Assembly: GCA_012845835.1 (NCBI GenBank)
Contig: JABAKD010000002.1
Coordinates: forward strand, 10,082,120-10,146,119
Length of the DNA: 64,000 nt
Direction: 5' to 3'
Source of the DNA: Undaria pinnatifida
Taxonomy: Eukaryota; Sar; Phaeophyceae; Laminariales; Alariaceae
Part shown: positions 11,022-21,833 of the stretch, in pieces
How the letters are laid out: every line of letters starts with the position of its first letter
How positions within the stretch are numbered: position 1 is the first letter of the stretch
The notes under the pieces: generated by a model
Told to the model about the DNA's origin: nothing
The model's database searches: none
What the model saw: the letters and a program-made list of their open reading frames with translations, nothing else
Made by a program: the position numbers and the translations under genes

Positions 11022-12381
11022 AAATGAGGGTTACCCTTGCCGTATTTCCTGTCCCGTCTTTCGCGGCCCATACCGGCGGGCTCGCGGCACGTGCCGGCAG
11101 GGTTACTGCCAGCACCGCGCCTACCGTCCCGGGCACCGCGTTGCGTTGCCCAATGGCCGTTTCCCGTCTTCCGCGCGAGGTCTTCAAGCGGTGGACTGAC
11201 ACCGACAGCATTGCCGCCACCCGCACTGCGCCCGCCACCGCTGCCACCACCGCCGCCACCACCACCACCACCACCACCACCACAAACGCCGCCGCCACGG
11301 CCGCCACCGGACTCCAAACGAAAAAACTCCCGCTGTTCCCTACTGGCTGATCGAGGGGGGGAAGGGGACGATCGTCGGTTGGGGCCGGGGCGGTGAGGGG
11401 TAGCGGCAGGGGCGCTGGCGGGTGGTGGGGGGAGTCTCTCGTCGCAACGCGGCGGTGGCGCCGACGATGATGACTGTCGCCGCAGACCGTGTGTTGTCGC
11501 AGAAAAATTAGTGTGGAGCTGCTCGAAGCGCGGCGGCTTTCTCCCGTCGGGGTAGCCGTGCGGGACACCGTTGGCTTGAACGTTGGCTTTATATTCTTCA
11601 TGCCAGGGATGTTGGTGTGCCCATGAAGGGAGAGTGTTGCTGCCATGGTCGTTGTTCCCGCGGACATTGGTGGTGGTTTGGCTGGCGGTGGGGGCAGAGG
11701 CGCGGGGATGGTACCGACCAGCTTCGACCCTCCGACCGCGATTATCACCGGGGCGTTCTTGAGTATCCTGCCGAAGTTCCGGCGCAGTTACCGAAAGCCA
11801 GGCGAGAGGTGTGTTAGGTTGGAGTTCGTGGGGTCTGCCTCTCGCTGACGACCAGTTGCTGCTGTCAATATTGCTATGAATAGCACCTCCGTAACCTTCA
11901 GTAGAAAATATGCGCTCTTCGCCGCTACCGGTGCATTTCGCGCGTAGGCTGCCGCCACCACCATCACCACCACCACCACCACCACCACCGCCACCACCAA
12001 CACCACGCCTCGCGGGTATGCCGCCACCGCCACCGCCACTGATCAAGCCGCCCGCGACATCCCCACCACCTCGATTTCCTTCTTCTCTGCCGAAAACACC
12101 GAACGATTTGTTTGGCGGCGCGGAATTGCCGCGAAAAGGGTGGGGGCCAGGGTGGGAAACACGCGCCGCCCACGACGCAGGGGCATAGGGGTCAGACACC
12201 GAAGGATTGCGGGTGCCGAAGAGGGCAGGGGGGGCGCCGCTGCAGGGAACGCTGGGAGCGGGAGTACCGCCGGTGCTGCACTGTGTCTCGGCTGCGAGTC
12301 CTGCGGCGGCGGCGGCCCATGTTGCCGGTGAAGGCTTGATGGGTGGAGTGGGGGCTTCTTTGAGTGTTGGTTGCCGATGAT
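10594..12381 (-). CDS. Central exon 2 of Gly-rich, probably nuclear protein
   Basis: A 1788-bp exon. The acceptor is CCTTTCCTCAG, and the first two bases complete the codon split at exon 1. The exon ends GACGAAAAAG before a GTATGA donor. It encodes about 596 residues of disordered, low-complexity protein: a Pro/Ala start, Gly runs of 6-13, Arg-Ser-Pro patches (RRSSPSPPRSASR), a His/Pro-rich middle, an acidic stretch (EEREEEEGDG) and a basic cluster RPSKRRRPGP close to the end that looks like a nuclear localisation signal. Such composition is typical of RNA-binding or transcription co-factors, but no folded domain is visible here. GC-rich triplet runs make both strands open for long distances; the minus frame is preferred because it connects to exons 1 and 3 in phase. 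Confidence 0.7.
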
Positions 12382-13074
12382 CTGAGGAAAGGGGAAAGGG
12401 CGGTGAGAGAAAGATGCTGGTGAATATTGATGCGTGAGATGGACTTTACTTCGTGGGTGGGTTGCCGACAATTTGAGGCAAGGGGAAGGAGCAGCGACGG
12501 AGAAATATGCACCGTGGACAATACAGGCGAGGGAACGTGAGAGAACGCGCATACATACAATGCAGCAGAAGGTTAGTGCTCGAAGGTCTTAGGTGTTAGG
12601 CGGCGACATACCCTCTATGGGTGGATCGCCCACGGCGATGCAGGCTTTTATCAATCGGCCATATACACACAACCAAATACATCGACACAGACCTTGTCGA
12701 AAATTGTACCGTTTCGGCGAAAAGCGAGAGAGAGAGAGAGAGAGAGAGCCGTCGGGGATAATAATTTGTTTGTTTTGCGGTGGTCGCATTCGTAAGTACT
12801 GCGCGTACAGCAACGGCCGTGCCGATGCACTGATTGATACCGCCACAAGAGCTGGGACATGCCGACCTGCACTGCTAGTCTATATTACGCGAACGAACAA
12901 GATGGCCTCGGACACGTTCGAGAAGAACCCAAATGTATGTGGAAGTACAGCAGTGTCAAGGCTCTCGGTGCGAGATAAAGCAAAAGCATGGGGCCCCTTC
13001 GATCGCCGCTCGCTGGGAATACCTCGACGCAAACAATCAACGAAGGAAATAAGTCTACGGGCATACCGACATAC
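12382..13074 (-). other. Intron 1 of Gly-rich protein gene
   Basis: 693 bp, with GTATGT donor and CCTTTCCTCAG acceptor. The 3' half is pyrimidine-rich on the sense strand. It contains a (GA)n microsatellite at 12722-12750 (plus-strand sense). No separate gene is supported. Confidence 0.6.
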
Positions 13075-13633
13075 CTTTACCATCCGCATGTCCCGCAGGA
13101 GCAGCAGCCTCGCTCGTACTAGGTCTGGGCGAAGATTTTGAAGCTGCCAGCAACAGCAGCGCCACTGCGCCTATGTCTTGCCCACGGCTAACGCCGCCAC
13201 AGCTGCTTCCGCCGCCGCCACTACTACTGCTCCCTGCGTGAGATGATTGCCCGTTTCTCAAATGGTTGAAATTGCCTGGCCTCTCGCTGCTATCTTGTGC
13301 TGATGCTCGCGGTGCCCTTCCGCCGACGTCAACACCGCTCCGTCTCGCCACCGAGACACAGGAAGGGAGCGCCATGGGAGGTGAGGCCGGTAAGCGTTCC
13401 GTCTTGTCGTCCTCTCGAACGTCCGCTGAAGGCGGAGGTGGTGGCTTCGTCGTGCGGTAGTTGATGTTGGCGCTGGTGCCGCTGTTGGTGCTGCTGCAGC
13501 TACTGCTTCTACTTTTTTTTTGTTCCTCTCTTGAATCGTAGTTGCGACACAGCAGTAACAGAGACCTGCGTTTCCCGTTGCTATCGTACTTGGAAGACGG
13601 CACAACGATGTCAGATGCAGCGTCGTTCACCAT
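13075..13633 (-). CDS. Exon 1 (start) of Gly-rich protein gene
   Basis: Starts at the first ATG after an in-frame TAG about 30 bases upstream, and encodes MVNDAASDIVVPSSKYDSNG and on for 186 residues plus one base, ending GATGGTAAAG before GTATGT. The product is Ser-rich with a poly-Pro stretch (KPPPPPSADV), a Ser/Gly stretch and one short hydrophobic segment (GAVALLLLAAS) that is probably helix, not membrane. With exons 2 and 3 the protein is about 864 residues. It shares the Ser/Gly/Arg composition of the rest. No family is recognised. The upstream 200 bp (13634-13830) is GC-rich and then AT-rich and would contain the promoter, but no TATA or initiator element can be asserted. Confidence 0.7.
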
Positions 13634-15582
13634 GTAGCCTTCCCCTGCTCGGTGGTGCGTCGTCTACCTCACCCTTTCCAGTCAGCCCGCTGCAAGTGTG
13701 GTAGGTTCCCGGGGCGCGCTTTGCTCGCTCGCCGGGCGGCTTGTTTCGTTTCGGGATGCTATTTTTCGTTCGTAATTTTTTTTAATTTTTCAGTTTTTCG
13801 GGCGGCTTCTTGGAAAAATGGGGAAAAACATCTCATAATTATGGAACCACGCTAGGCCCACACGACATTGCGGAATTCAATACTAAAATTAAGTCATATT
13901 TGGGGGAAAAAAGACGACTCGAAAAATAAAATTTGAGCGAAAATTTGGGCAAAATTGGGCGATAAAAATTTTATTGCGCCGCGTCACGGGACTGTCAGGT
14001 CTAAACATGAAAAGGCACCACTCGTGTGAGATGGAGAATTTCGTCGAACCTCACCAGCTCACTCGTCTTTGCAAGCTGCGTGTGATAAATATACCGCGGC
14101 CTCTAAAGAGCTAAAGAGGGTGTAGGTACCATGATGCGATCTCGTGAGGGGTGTACATCGGGTGGGTCGTGTCGGGTTTCTGTGGTATGATACTCTCATC
14201 ATCCGACCACGGTGGGCCTCTTTTTCCGTTGGGTCTCTGGCTCACTCGCGCGGTTTACCCCGCTCTTTCTTTTCGGTATACCAGGCTGTGTACCAGTTGT
14301 GTGTTTGCGATATGACACCGCCATGGAATGTTTAGCTACTACTAGCCATACCCTGCGTTCAAACCATCGCCTGGGGGCTGTTTGCTGTGAGGTGTAGAGT
14401 CACTCGGTCGGGCGAGTGGCCCAAAGCCAGCAACAGTGAAAAAGAGGGTACAACCCCCTACCCCCTACCATAGTAGAAGCTACTGTACTAGTCTACAGAT
14501 CACGCATGCGCACTGTTCACAGCCGTTTATGTTCACCGGCGCGTACGACGCCATACAACATAACACACCGACACAACAGCTCCTCGGAAGAATTTCCGAG
14601 CGGTTTTTCAAGACCACAGGAGCGTGATTGAATCGTATAGTGCAAACCAGCAAACCCCATCAGCGACGCGTCTCTCTCCATAGACGTGGTACACAGATAT
14701 CGGCGATTTCTTTCCAAAGCGACCGGAGTGTTCGTTGTGTGTGCCCCCCCCCGTCTCCGAAATCAATTCCAGCAAGGTGTGCGTTGTCATACCAGGTATT
14801 ATGTGTGTGTTTACGGTTTTCATGGATACATGCGCAAACAGCCTCCCAAAACCGAGCGAAAGACACAGGCCTCTATTTTTTTTTTTGCCGTCGTTGGTTC
14901 AAATAAATGCGTCCCATGATGCTGGTAAGAAAGCATCGGGTTCATCCTTCCGTTCTACACGGCAGGTGCGGGTACATCTGCGAGCCTCTAGGAGTACCGG
15001 TACGTGAAGCAAGTAGAAAGAGCCACCATCGCTCTTGGATCAAGACCGGGTGATACATGAAAGACATTATGACAAGTCTATCGTATGCGCTACCAGCCCT
15101 CTCATTGGAAAGAGCTAACGACGCGTGCTACGACCAAGGTAGCACCTTTTTGTCTATTTTGTTATCTGAACGACGGGGCTCCTTATCCCAAACTCGTCGG
15201 AATTTCCGCAGCACTTATTTTCTTGTTTCGTATCCCTAGCCCATGGGTCTGTTCATCGAGTTGCACTTTCAGCTTGACTCAAAAGCCGTTTTTGGATGAG
15301 ATACGGAGGTCTTCACGCGAAGAGCCTCGGGGCAAAAAAAAAAAATTACTACTGTAGAATTGTCCAACAAGAAACTTGTTAGCATAAACATGCCGGGGAA
15401 AAGAGGCATTCAAAATGCTCGAGTTTGGTGTAGGACACTCCCTCTCTCAACACTCGAAATATATCATTAGCCTGAAACCAACATCTCGGTCGGTGTTCCC
15501 TCAGCGAGGTCTGGCACTGTACCCGTAATGGCCCCAGCTTAGGGCAGTGCAAGTTAAGAATGAGAAAAAGGTTCACGACAGA
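13634..15582. other. Intergenic; one copy of the recurrent ~55-bp motif, no gene
   Basis: Probable promoter side of the minus-strand gene, then unremarkable sequence. At 14029-14092 lies an inverted copy of the recurrent core (AATTTCGTCGAACCTCAC...CTCGTCTTTGCAAGCTGCGT). Open frames at 14.4-15.3 kb are short, overlapping on both strands and show no domain. Confidence 0.5.
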
Positions 15583-15981
15583 TGTTAAGGTGTTAATGGG
15601 GTAGTGGGGTATTAGATAGTGGGGGGTATTGGTTCGTTTGACCACTTGCAAAAGGTTAACCAACAGCTTACCCATTCTAAGCCTTATAACACTCTCCCTC
15701 CCTGAAACGGCGGGATGCCAGGTCGGCTGGATATACGGGCGGACCTGTCAATATCCAAGCGGTTTCATTTCCTGGGGATACCGGGGAGAGTGTTTTTCAA
15801 GTTTGACAATGGAGAAAGTCTGAAAAAGTTTATTGTTGTGGATGGTGGGATTTGAACCCACGACCCAAAAAAAACATGGTCTGTCGACGACGCCATTTGT
15901 TAAGGAATTAGTGGGGTATTAGTCCGTTTGACCACTTGCAAAAGGTTAACCAATAGCTTACCCAAACTAAGCCCTATAACA
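15583..15981 (-). mobile_element. Miniature LTR element (TRIM-like), full copy
   Basis: Direct repeats at 15583-15691 (with a small internal insertion) and 15898-15981 (84 bp) bracket the family interior. In the element's own orientation each repeat starts TGTTATAAGG (TGTTATAGGG in the 15898-15981 copy) and ends CCTTAACA. The interior holds the tRNA T-arm-like GGGTTCAAATCCCACC next to the 5' repeat and a purine-rich tract next to the 3' repeat. No ORF. Flanks share only CAG, so the TSD is not convincing. Confidence 0.8.
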
Positions 15982-16028
15982 CAGTCATAGAAGAGACACT
16001 ATTAATAGTGCTCTATGGGGGAGGGTAT

Positions 16029-16100
16029 GCAATTGATATTTACATCGGAACTGCATCTACGCTGCATTTCCGGACGATGAAATAATAATATGCAAGGGGG
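16029..16100. repeat. Short dispersed repeat, second copy at 25505
   Basis: ATATTTACATCGGAACTGCATC...CTGCATT and the following ATAATAATATGC resemble 25505-25575, where the same stretch interrupts a miniature LTR element. Its nature is unknown. Confidence 0.45.
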
Positions 16101-16199
16101 GCATCGCCGTGGCGGGCGACGCCTGCCCTCGGCTATGCGCACGCCCATAACGGTCGGATGTCATGGGCAAACAGAGACAGCAAATGTGACATTGCGTAC

Positions 16200-16500
16200 T
16201 GCCAAGGGGTTCGAGCTTTCATGTTGCCTAGATCACCCCTGGCTCTGAGCGTGGGGGGGGGGTACTCGGCAGGATGAAAACGAAAAGAAGCAGGCAAGAT
16301 GTCGGGCCCCAGTACGAGCGTCCATATTGCCCAGGTCGTCCCCTGGCTTTGAGCGAGAGGGAGGAGTCCGCAGGAGAAACAACAAATACGAACAATGAAC
16401 TACAAACGGTCCCGTGCCTCAATACGACCGGCCATATTACCTATATCGCCCCACGGCCCAGAGCGGGGGGGGGAGTCGGCAGGACGATTAACAAGCATGC
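16200..16500. repeat. Tandem repeat, ~110-bp unit, about three copies
   Basis: Units share 'CCATATTGCCCAGGTCGTCCC', CTGGCTYTGAGCG, a G-rich block and AGTCSGCAGGA. They are diverged by substitutions and small indels. Non-coding. Confidence 0.65.
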
Positions 16501-16868
16501 AAATAAAGACAAAACCCCGAACCCTACCGAAAAGTATTGAGGATAGGGGTTTTAGACTACCACCTACCGAGGCAATGTTCAGTAGCATTGATTGGTTCAT
16601 TGCTGTACTCGTAGTCGTAGCATAACTAGAAAATAACGCGTGAGCGTTTCAGCTGAACCGGAACTTTCTTGGAAAAACTGTTCTAGAAGAACGGCGGGAT
16701 CACCACCTGTTCGAATACTGCTGTAATAGTTCGAGAAGATCATATCGTACGAGGTAGTCGAATTCTCGAAGTCAGAGGCTTCTGGAAGAACTAGTACTCT
16801 GGACGCTAAGACGGATGATGCGGGTGGCCCCACCCCATTCACTCTTATCATCTTTCTATTCTTTCTTA

Positions 16869-17140
16869 TCAGTTTTCGATATCCCCTAAACTCTGGACAC
16901 AGTAGTCCATTGTGCCCAAGTGTTTCTTCTGTTGGCCGAAAGCGACCGTTAAAACATATATTTCTGCCTCTTGCATCTTGCACGCTCCTTCGGTTAGCTT
17001 GATTGCCGCCAGCGCCAGCCTCTGCGACCGACGCCAGGTCGTATCGTCACATACGCCAATAAAAAGGCCAGACAATGTCAATGGAGAAGCACCCCCATCC
17101 ACAACCCGAGGTGCTGGGCTGGTTGGTGGATACAGAGGCG
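16869..17140 (-). CDS. Candidate 3' exon of unrecognised minus-strand gene
   Basis: Open frame with good codon look, reading PLYPPTSPAPRVVDGGASPL then TLSGLFIGVCDDTTWRRSQR and LALAAIKLTEGACKMQEAEI, ending GTMDYCVQSLGDIEN and TGA. The hydrophobic/charged pattern looks like a folded, mainly helical domain, but I recognise no family. The acceptor (ACCGTAAG) is poor. It is in phase with the exon at 17495-17782 if that exon's GTATAC donor is used. A second overlapping minus frame is also open at its start, so the exact left boundary is uncertain. Confidence 0.35.
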
Positions 17141-17494
17141 CTTACGGTGACGGCACCGCCACATAAGCGCCTCAAGTTGCGCGTGCTTTTAGCGGAGTGG
17201 CCCCTTTAAGAAACCTCCGACCCCAAACCCCAGAAAACCCTCGAGATTCGTTTACGTTACACTGGATCGCCCGTGCAAACGTGTTGCGAAGCCATGTGCA
17301 CAAGCAGACAACAAGAACCTCATACAGCTCCCGTTGAAGTCGTGTAGCGCTCCGGAGAAAATTGTGCTACGCAGTTTGCAAAGATGAGTGTCGGCCCTAA
17401 ATTGGTCGCACTCAGAGCTGACGTTGTTACAATAATTTCTCAAAATAGAAAGCTTGATCGGCGCCGGGTCATTCAACAATCGAACCTAGTATAC

Positions 17495-17782
17495 CCCATC
17501 CATAGTCGTACTCGCCCCGATTTCCGTAGCCACCCCAAACCATCGTCGCCCTTGTACCAAAAGCAAGCTCATCTGGGAAGCATCGTGGTGCGCGGTAGCA
17601 GCAAAGCCATTCCGTGCGCGGGACACCGCCGTAGCCGGGCACCAGAAAACGCTCACCGTTACCCCCAAAAAAATCCCATTGTGCACCACCGATTCGCATC
17701 CGGCCCGGTGGTACAGGTGGTTGGTGTGACGGTGCTGGATCGGACTGCCTGCCAAGTATCGCAAAACCTAGTGGCGAAAGAG
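17495..17782 (-). CDS. Candidate internal exon of unrecognised minus-strand gene
   Basis: Encodes LSPLGFAILGRQSDPAPSHQ, PPVPPGRMRIGGAQWDFFGG, NGERFLVPGYGGVPRTEWLC and on to GEYDYGW. It has no internal ATG-independent stop from about 17790, an acceptor ACCTCCAG and a donor GTATAC. A proline-rich hinge (HQPPVPPG) precedes a Gly/aromatic-rich segment with two adjacent Cys pairs that looks extracellular or enzyme-like. No family is recognised. In phase with the candidate exons on both sides. Confidence 0.4.
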
Positions 17783-17997
17783 CTGGAGGTCAATTTCCCG
17801 CTCCCAGGACGGTCTAGATAGTCCCTTCCAATACGTCTCGTACATCACCGTGATGATCCTACCTCGACTGCTAACCGTTTGGTGTCCGTCGATCTTCTCC
17901 ACTGTGAGGCGTTGAAGGGAATCAAAACATCCTCTTGATTGAGGTGGTTTGGGGAGGTTTTCTTGGGGAACTTGTGTATCTCATATTGCGGCAAAAC

Positions 17998-18178
17998 CCC
18001 GCTGGTACATCTTTCGGCCCGGCATCGCTGTCGTAGGGTTGACACAGAGCGTGCAGTGTTGTGCGGAAACGCACCGGTGAGCATCCGTGCCGGGAACGTC
18101 GGAAGGAATATCTAAATGTAGGAGCATTGCGCCGAGGGGGGAACCGTCCGGGGTGTAAGGCGGGAGAAGAGGGGCCAA
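17998..18178 (-). CDS. Candidate internal exon of unrecognised minus-strand gene
   Basis: Reads LAPLLPPYTPDGSPLGAMLL, HLDIPSDVPGTDAHRCVSAQ and HCTLCVNPTTAMPGRKMYQR, with three Cys in 11 residues (C-x5-H-C-x2-C). GC-rich third positions support coding. An AG acceptor (GGTAGCAG) precedes it, and a possible GTTTTG donor leaves phase 1, which fits the next candidate exon. Function unknown. Confidence 0.35.
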
Positions 18179-18370
18179 CTGCTACCATTACGTCCGGAAA
18201 TACAAGGATCGTTTGGGTTTCGTTATGGATGAAACCATTCCTTATGCCACCGAACAGCACCGGACAGCGTGGTGAGATTTTGTCGGGGCGTGCCCAGTTG
18301 GGCGGAAATTTAGCCCGGAGGACCTTGACGTCCGTGTCAGCTTTCGAGCCTTGGCCGATGACAGTAGCCG

Positions 18371-18683
18371 GTCGCCCCGGTGGCGTATCAGGTTGTCCTC
18401 GAGCCTGGTATAGGTCAGTTTCGTGAGTTCGAGCCCCGCCGAGTGCATACTCGTATAAATTCGTTGGGACTTTTTCTTGTGCACAAATTGACTTGCGGAA
18501 AGCGCGAGAGCGTGAGTTAGCAACGCTCGATGAAAAATCGACGAGCAGTGGGATTGCTGAACCCTATGTGCGATAAAAATTGAAGGCAGGAACCGGGGAC
18601 GAGAAGGGACGACACCTGTGACCACGGCTTGTCCAGAAGCTGAAAAGTGAAAGTGTGCGAAAAAAAAAGAAAAAAAGAAAAAA
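18371..18683 (+). mobile_element. SINE-A, tRNA-derived, with poly-A tail
   Basis: The head has a tRNA-like A box (TGGCGTATCAGG) and B box (GAGTTCGAGCCCC) about 50 bp apart, as in RNA polymerase III promoters. The body contains GCGGAAAGCGCGAGAGCGTG. The end is an A-rich tail interrupted by G. A short AGCCG is present on both sides (18366-18370, 18684-18688). It lies among the minus-strand candidate exons. Confidence 0.85.
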
Positions 18684-19054
18684 AGCCGTGTTGGACACCC
18701 ATGCCTAACCGCTGACGAACAATTTGGGAACCGTGCGCAGTGCGTCGGAAAGGGCCTAGTTTCGGTGGTCCGCGTGCGTGAAACTGTGAGAGCATGGTGC
18801 TCGCGATCGACATTGTACCATCGCTGTTGGCTGTCGGTCGCTAGGTCGTAGTAGAGTCGATGTGATTACAGGCCATACTCTGGTGTCCGGCGAAAGTCAT
18901 AAAAGAGGACTTCCCACAGGCACGGCGTGGTCGCGATTGGGCGGAATAGGTACCGTCGGGACAGCCGAGGCGGCAGGAGCGGGAGTCGCAACGGTGGACG
19001 TAGTCGGTCGGTTGCGGCCGCGGGGCTCGCGGTAGGGTATTAGCACGCCGGGAA

Positions 19055-19322
19055 GCTAGTCAAGGAGCCTCGCCGGGCCCGAAGCCACTGTCGACGGCTG
19101 GTGGCACAGTGCCGGTGGCTGCGGCTGTTCACCTGCGCGTCCGAGTGGGCATGCGGCCCGAACATACGGAGTGTCAAGAGCCAAAGGGGCGGATGCAGCC
19201 GGATAGGCGATCTCGATGGAGTCGGCTCCTTGTATAGCGTTCGTTCGTGAAGGAGCATGCTGGGTGATGTTTGTCGCAGCCGCGCGGGCTTCTGCGGAAC
19301 CCGTGCTGGCAAAGATTCGACG
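19055..19322 (-). CDS. Candidate exon of unrecognised minus-strand gene
   Basis: An open frame without its own ATG reads RRIFASTGSAEARAAATNIT, QHAPSRTNAIQGADSIEIAY and PAASAPLALDTPYVRAACPL to a TAG. The codon pattern looks coding. A good donor (CGCAG/GTGAAC) lies inside the frame. Could be an exon of the gene proposed at 16.9-21.1 kb or a fragment of a transposon polyprotein. Function unknown. Confidence 0.25.
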
Positions 19323-20917
19323 TTAACCGACGTGAATGCGGTACCGATGGCAGGAGAAAGTGCCCCGCGGGCGGGACGACGATCGACAGCAGTGGGGACA
19401 GGGGAACAATCACGAGCAACGAAGCTCCCCAAAGGAACAGAAATTCGTCAACACTCACACGTGGCCTGTGTGCGCGAATATAATGTAATTCAGAAGAGGC
19501 GAAAGGGAACCCACCCAAAACAGCTTTTCGCATTAATCCCACCCCCTTCCGCCTTCCGCTCCCCCAGTCAGCCTTATCTGCCTGTTTGACGCAAAAATAG
19601 CGCTATCGGGGTGGTGCACTAGCGCACCCGAGCCGACACCAGGAAACGGCGAAGAACCAGTGCGAAGCCCGCAGTCCCGGATGAGTGAGATAGCTTCATC
19701 ATCTGCGAGAGATTGGGTAAAGTAGACGCCCTGCGGTCGTGTTCGGTGGCAGGCTGTTGAAGGCGGCGAATATAAACGCGTTGCAACTAGCGCTTCCCCG
19801 AATCGAGTGTGTAGCCGAACACGATGAGTACTCGAGCCATCACTGGAAGCGCGCGTTGTTGTCTCCAACTTTGCTGACTGCTTTGATTGAGCTGCTTGTA
19901 TTTCACAACGATCCGATCGCCTCCAAAAAAATCGGCCTGACCACCGACGGACTTGAATACGGCGTATTCAACTGCTGGATCGGACCCGCCGTGAGGTACT
20001 GGTTCAGGGTGGCGTCGATTTCCTCAACCACAACGGGTTTAATGCGACGGAGGCGGGAAGTGACAGGCGCGCCGCCTTCCGGGACCGAAATGTCCAGAGC
20101 TTTCCACGGATTTTGACGCGACCTGGGGTCGGGTCAGGATGTTTTTCACACTCTCACCGGTCGGGTCGGATCGGATCACGAAATTTTCGAATCTCACGGC
20201 TCGGCCAGGGTCACCCTGACCCGACCTGATCCGTGAGAAATGACCCCACCCGTGAAAACCCCTGCAAATATCAAACGGAATCAAGCATAGGGAACCAAAC
20301 CCCGCGTTGGGTTTTGATAAACGGCTGGTATGTTCGCAGAGATCGTCCAACTGTTCGATGACCAAGGGAGTCCAATCCGGGCCCTGTGTGTCGAACGCAA
20401 TAGTTCGCGAATGCAGAGATAGGCGGGACTAGACAGGTAGGAACGAATCGCGTAGGCCAGTAGTTAACCGCTCGAGCATAGACGGCGAGGGTGCAGCAGC
20501 TCCAAGCAGACAGCTCCAAGCAACCGAGACCTGGTGCTCGGCGGGTGGGCTGGAAGAAGGGCCGGGAGCGCGGCTGTTGTGCTGCAAGGCGTCCAGCGTC
20601 GATATTATGAGTATTATTATGCGTATGGTACTTGTGTATAACCGTGAGCAAGGACGGACCCAAGGGCCATAGTAGTAACTTGGGCCCACGGACTGTAACA
20701 TATGCATATATATTCTGTTCAAGCGTAATATCCGACACCCAGCGGAAGGCGCATGAGAGAGACATGGGCGATGCCAGGAAAATCCCAGGGCTCGAGGTCG
20801 GCAAATCCAACGAGGGGAAGGACCTGCCATCCGGGGGCGTTCCTTAACTGAGAGTACGCCTGGCTCGGGCAGCACATCGATGAGATAATTGCCTGTTAGT
20901 GCAAGGGAGCCCACTAC

Positions 20918-21131
20918 TCAGGATCAAGAAGAACACGAGAAGCTGTGGTTCGTCGAACATGTTGGTGCCCACGGCGTCATCGTAGCAAAGCTGGAAGCCG
21001 TTGTCCGAGGCCAGGGGCTCGGTGGCGAAGGCCGACACGCGCACCGTTCCGCACAGAAAAGGAGTGAGGATGAGCCACGACAAACAAAGCGAAAGAGCGA
21101 GAGCGTAGGACGGGTCAGTAAAAACGAATTC
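20918..21131 (-). CDS. Candidate exon, membrane or secreted protein fragment
   Basis: Follows acceptor CTCTTCAG and reads EFVFTDPSYALALSLCLSWL, ILTPFLCGTVRVSAFATEPL, ASDNGFQLCYDDAVGTNMFD and EPQLLVFFLILS. Third positions are strongly C/G, as in real coding sequence of this genome. A hydrophobic segment (about residues 9-27) followed by VSAFATEP could be a membrane helix or signal peptide, and a second hydrophobic stretch closes the exon. No family is recognised. The donor (GTAGTG) is moderate. Confidence 0.35.
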
Positions 21132-21494
21132 CTGAAGAGGTCGTTCACAGTCCTGCCGTCGACGCCCATTGTTAAGAGGTTATTGGGGAGACAAATGCAT
21201 TTCGTTGTTGTTGCCAAACAGGTAGGGGCGGCGGTGGCTCGCTCTGAAACCTTGTCCACCGCACGAACACGCCTTTCAAATTGTAGGCCTCCCTTTCCCG
21301 CGCACCATTAACCCTGCCTTCAAACGCAATGTCATATCATGTGGTTATGGTGCTGCTGTACACCGGCACTCTGGAGCGGCAATACGTAGGTGTGGTCGTA
21401 CACGTAGCATTGTACGTGCAGCATAACAAAATAATACCAGGCAGGTACAAGGGCACCCTGTATCAGGCATAAGCGGTTGTGCTCCTTGCGCTTT

Positions 21495-21662
21495 CAGCGA
21501 TGAAAAAGAGCAAGCCGTGGGCAACCAAACGAAAAACGGGCAGGCCCATCGGCTCTCAGGTCTACCGCCCAACACACACAGCGATGAAAACGAGCAAGCC
21601 GTGGGCAACCAAATGAAAAACGGGCAGGCCCTACGGCTCTCAGCTCGACCGCCCAACAAGCA
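21495..21662. repeat. Tandem duplication, 83-bp unit, two copies
   Basis: CAGCGATGAAAA(A/C)GAGCAAGCC starts near 21495 and 21578. Both units continue to AACGGGCAGGCCC, CGGCTCTCAG and ACCGCCCAACA. Non-coding. Confidence 0.8.
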
Positions 21663-21833
21663 CCACGACACCGTAACACACCCGCCCTCACAACAAGAAA
21701 AATCGAAGTTCGTGTGCTGGGTGTGCGCGTTTCAAATTATCGCCAGTATTTTGGTTGCGCCCTGCGATCAGATTCGACAAAACCAACCAAGGTGCTCACG
21801 TGGTACGCAGCATGCAGCACATATATAGACCAG

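Noticed and set aside
10559-11748. Long plus-strand and second minus-strand frames over the Gly-rich exon
   Set aside because: They are antisense or shifted readings of GGN-type triplet repeats; only the minus frame chosen joins neighbouring exons in phase.
15840-15875. tRNA gene signalled by GGGTTCAAATCCCACC
   Set aside because: Only the T-arm side is tRNA-like; there is no matching acceptor 5' strand or anticodon arm, and the same segment recurs in every miniature LTR copy.
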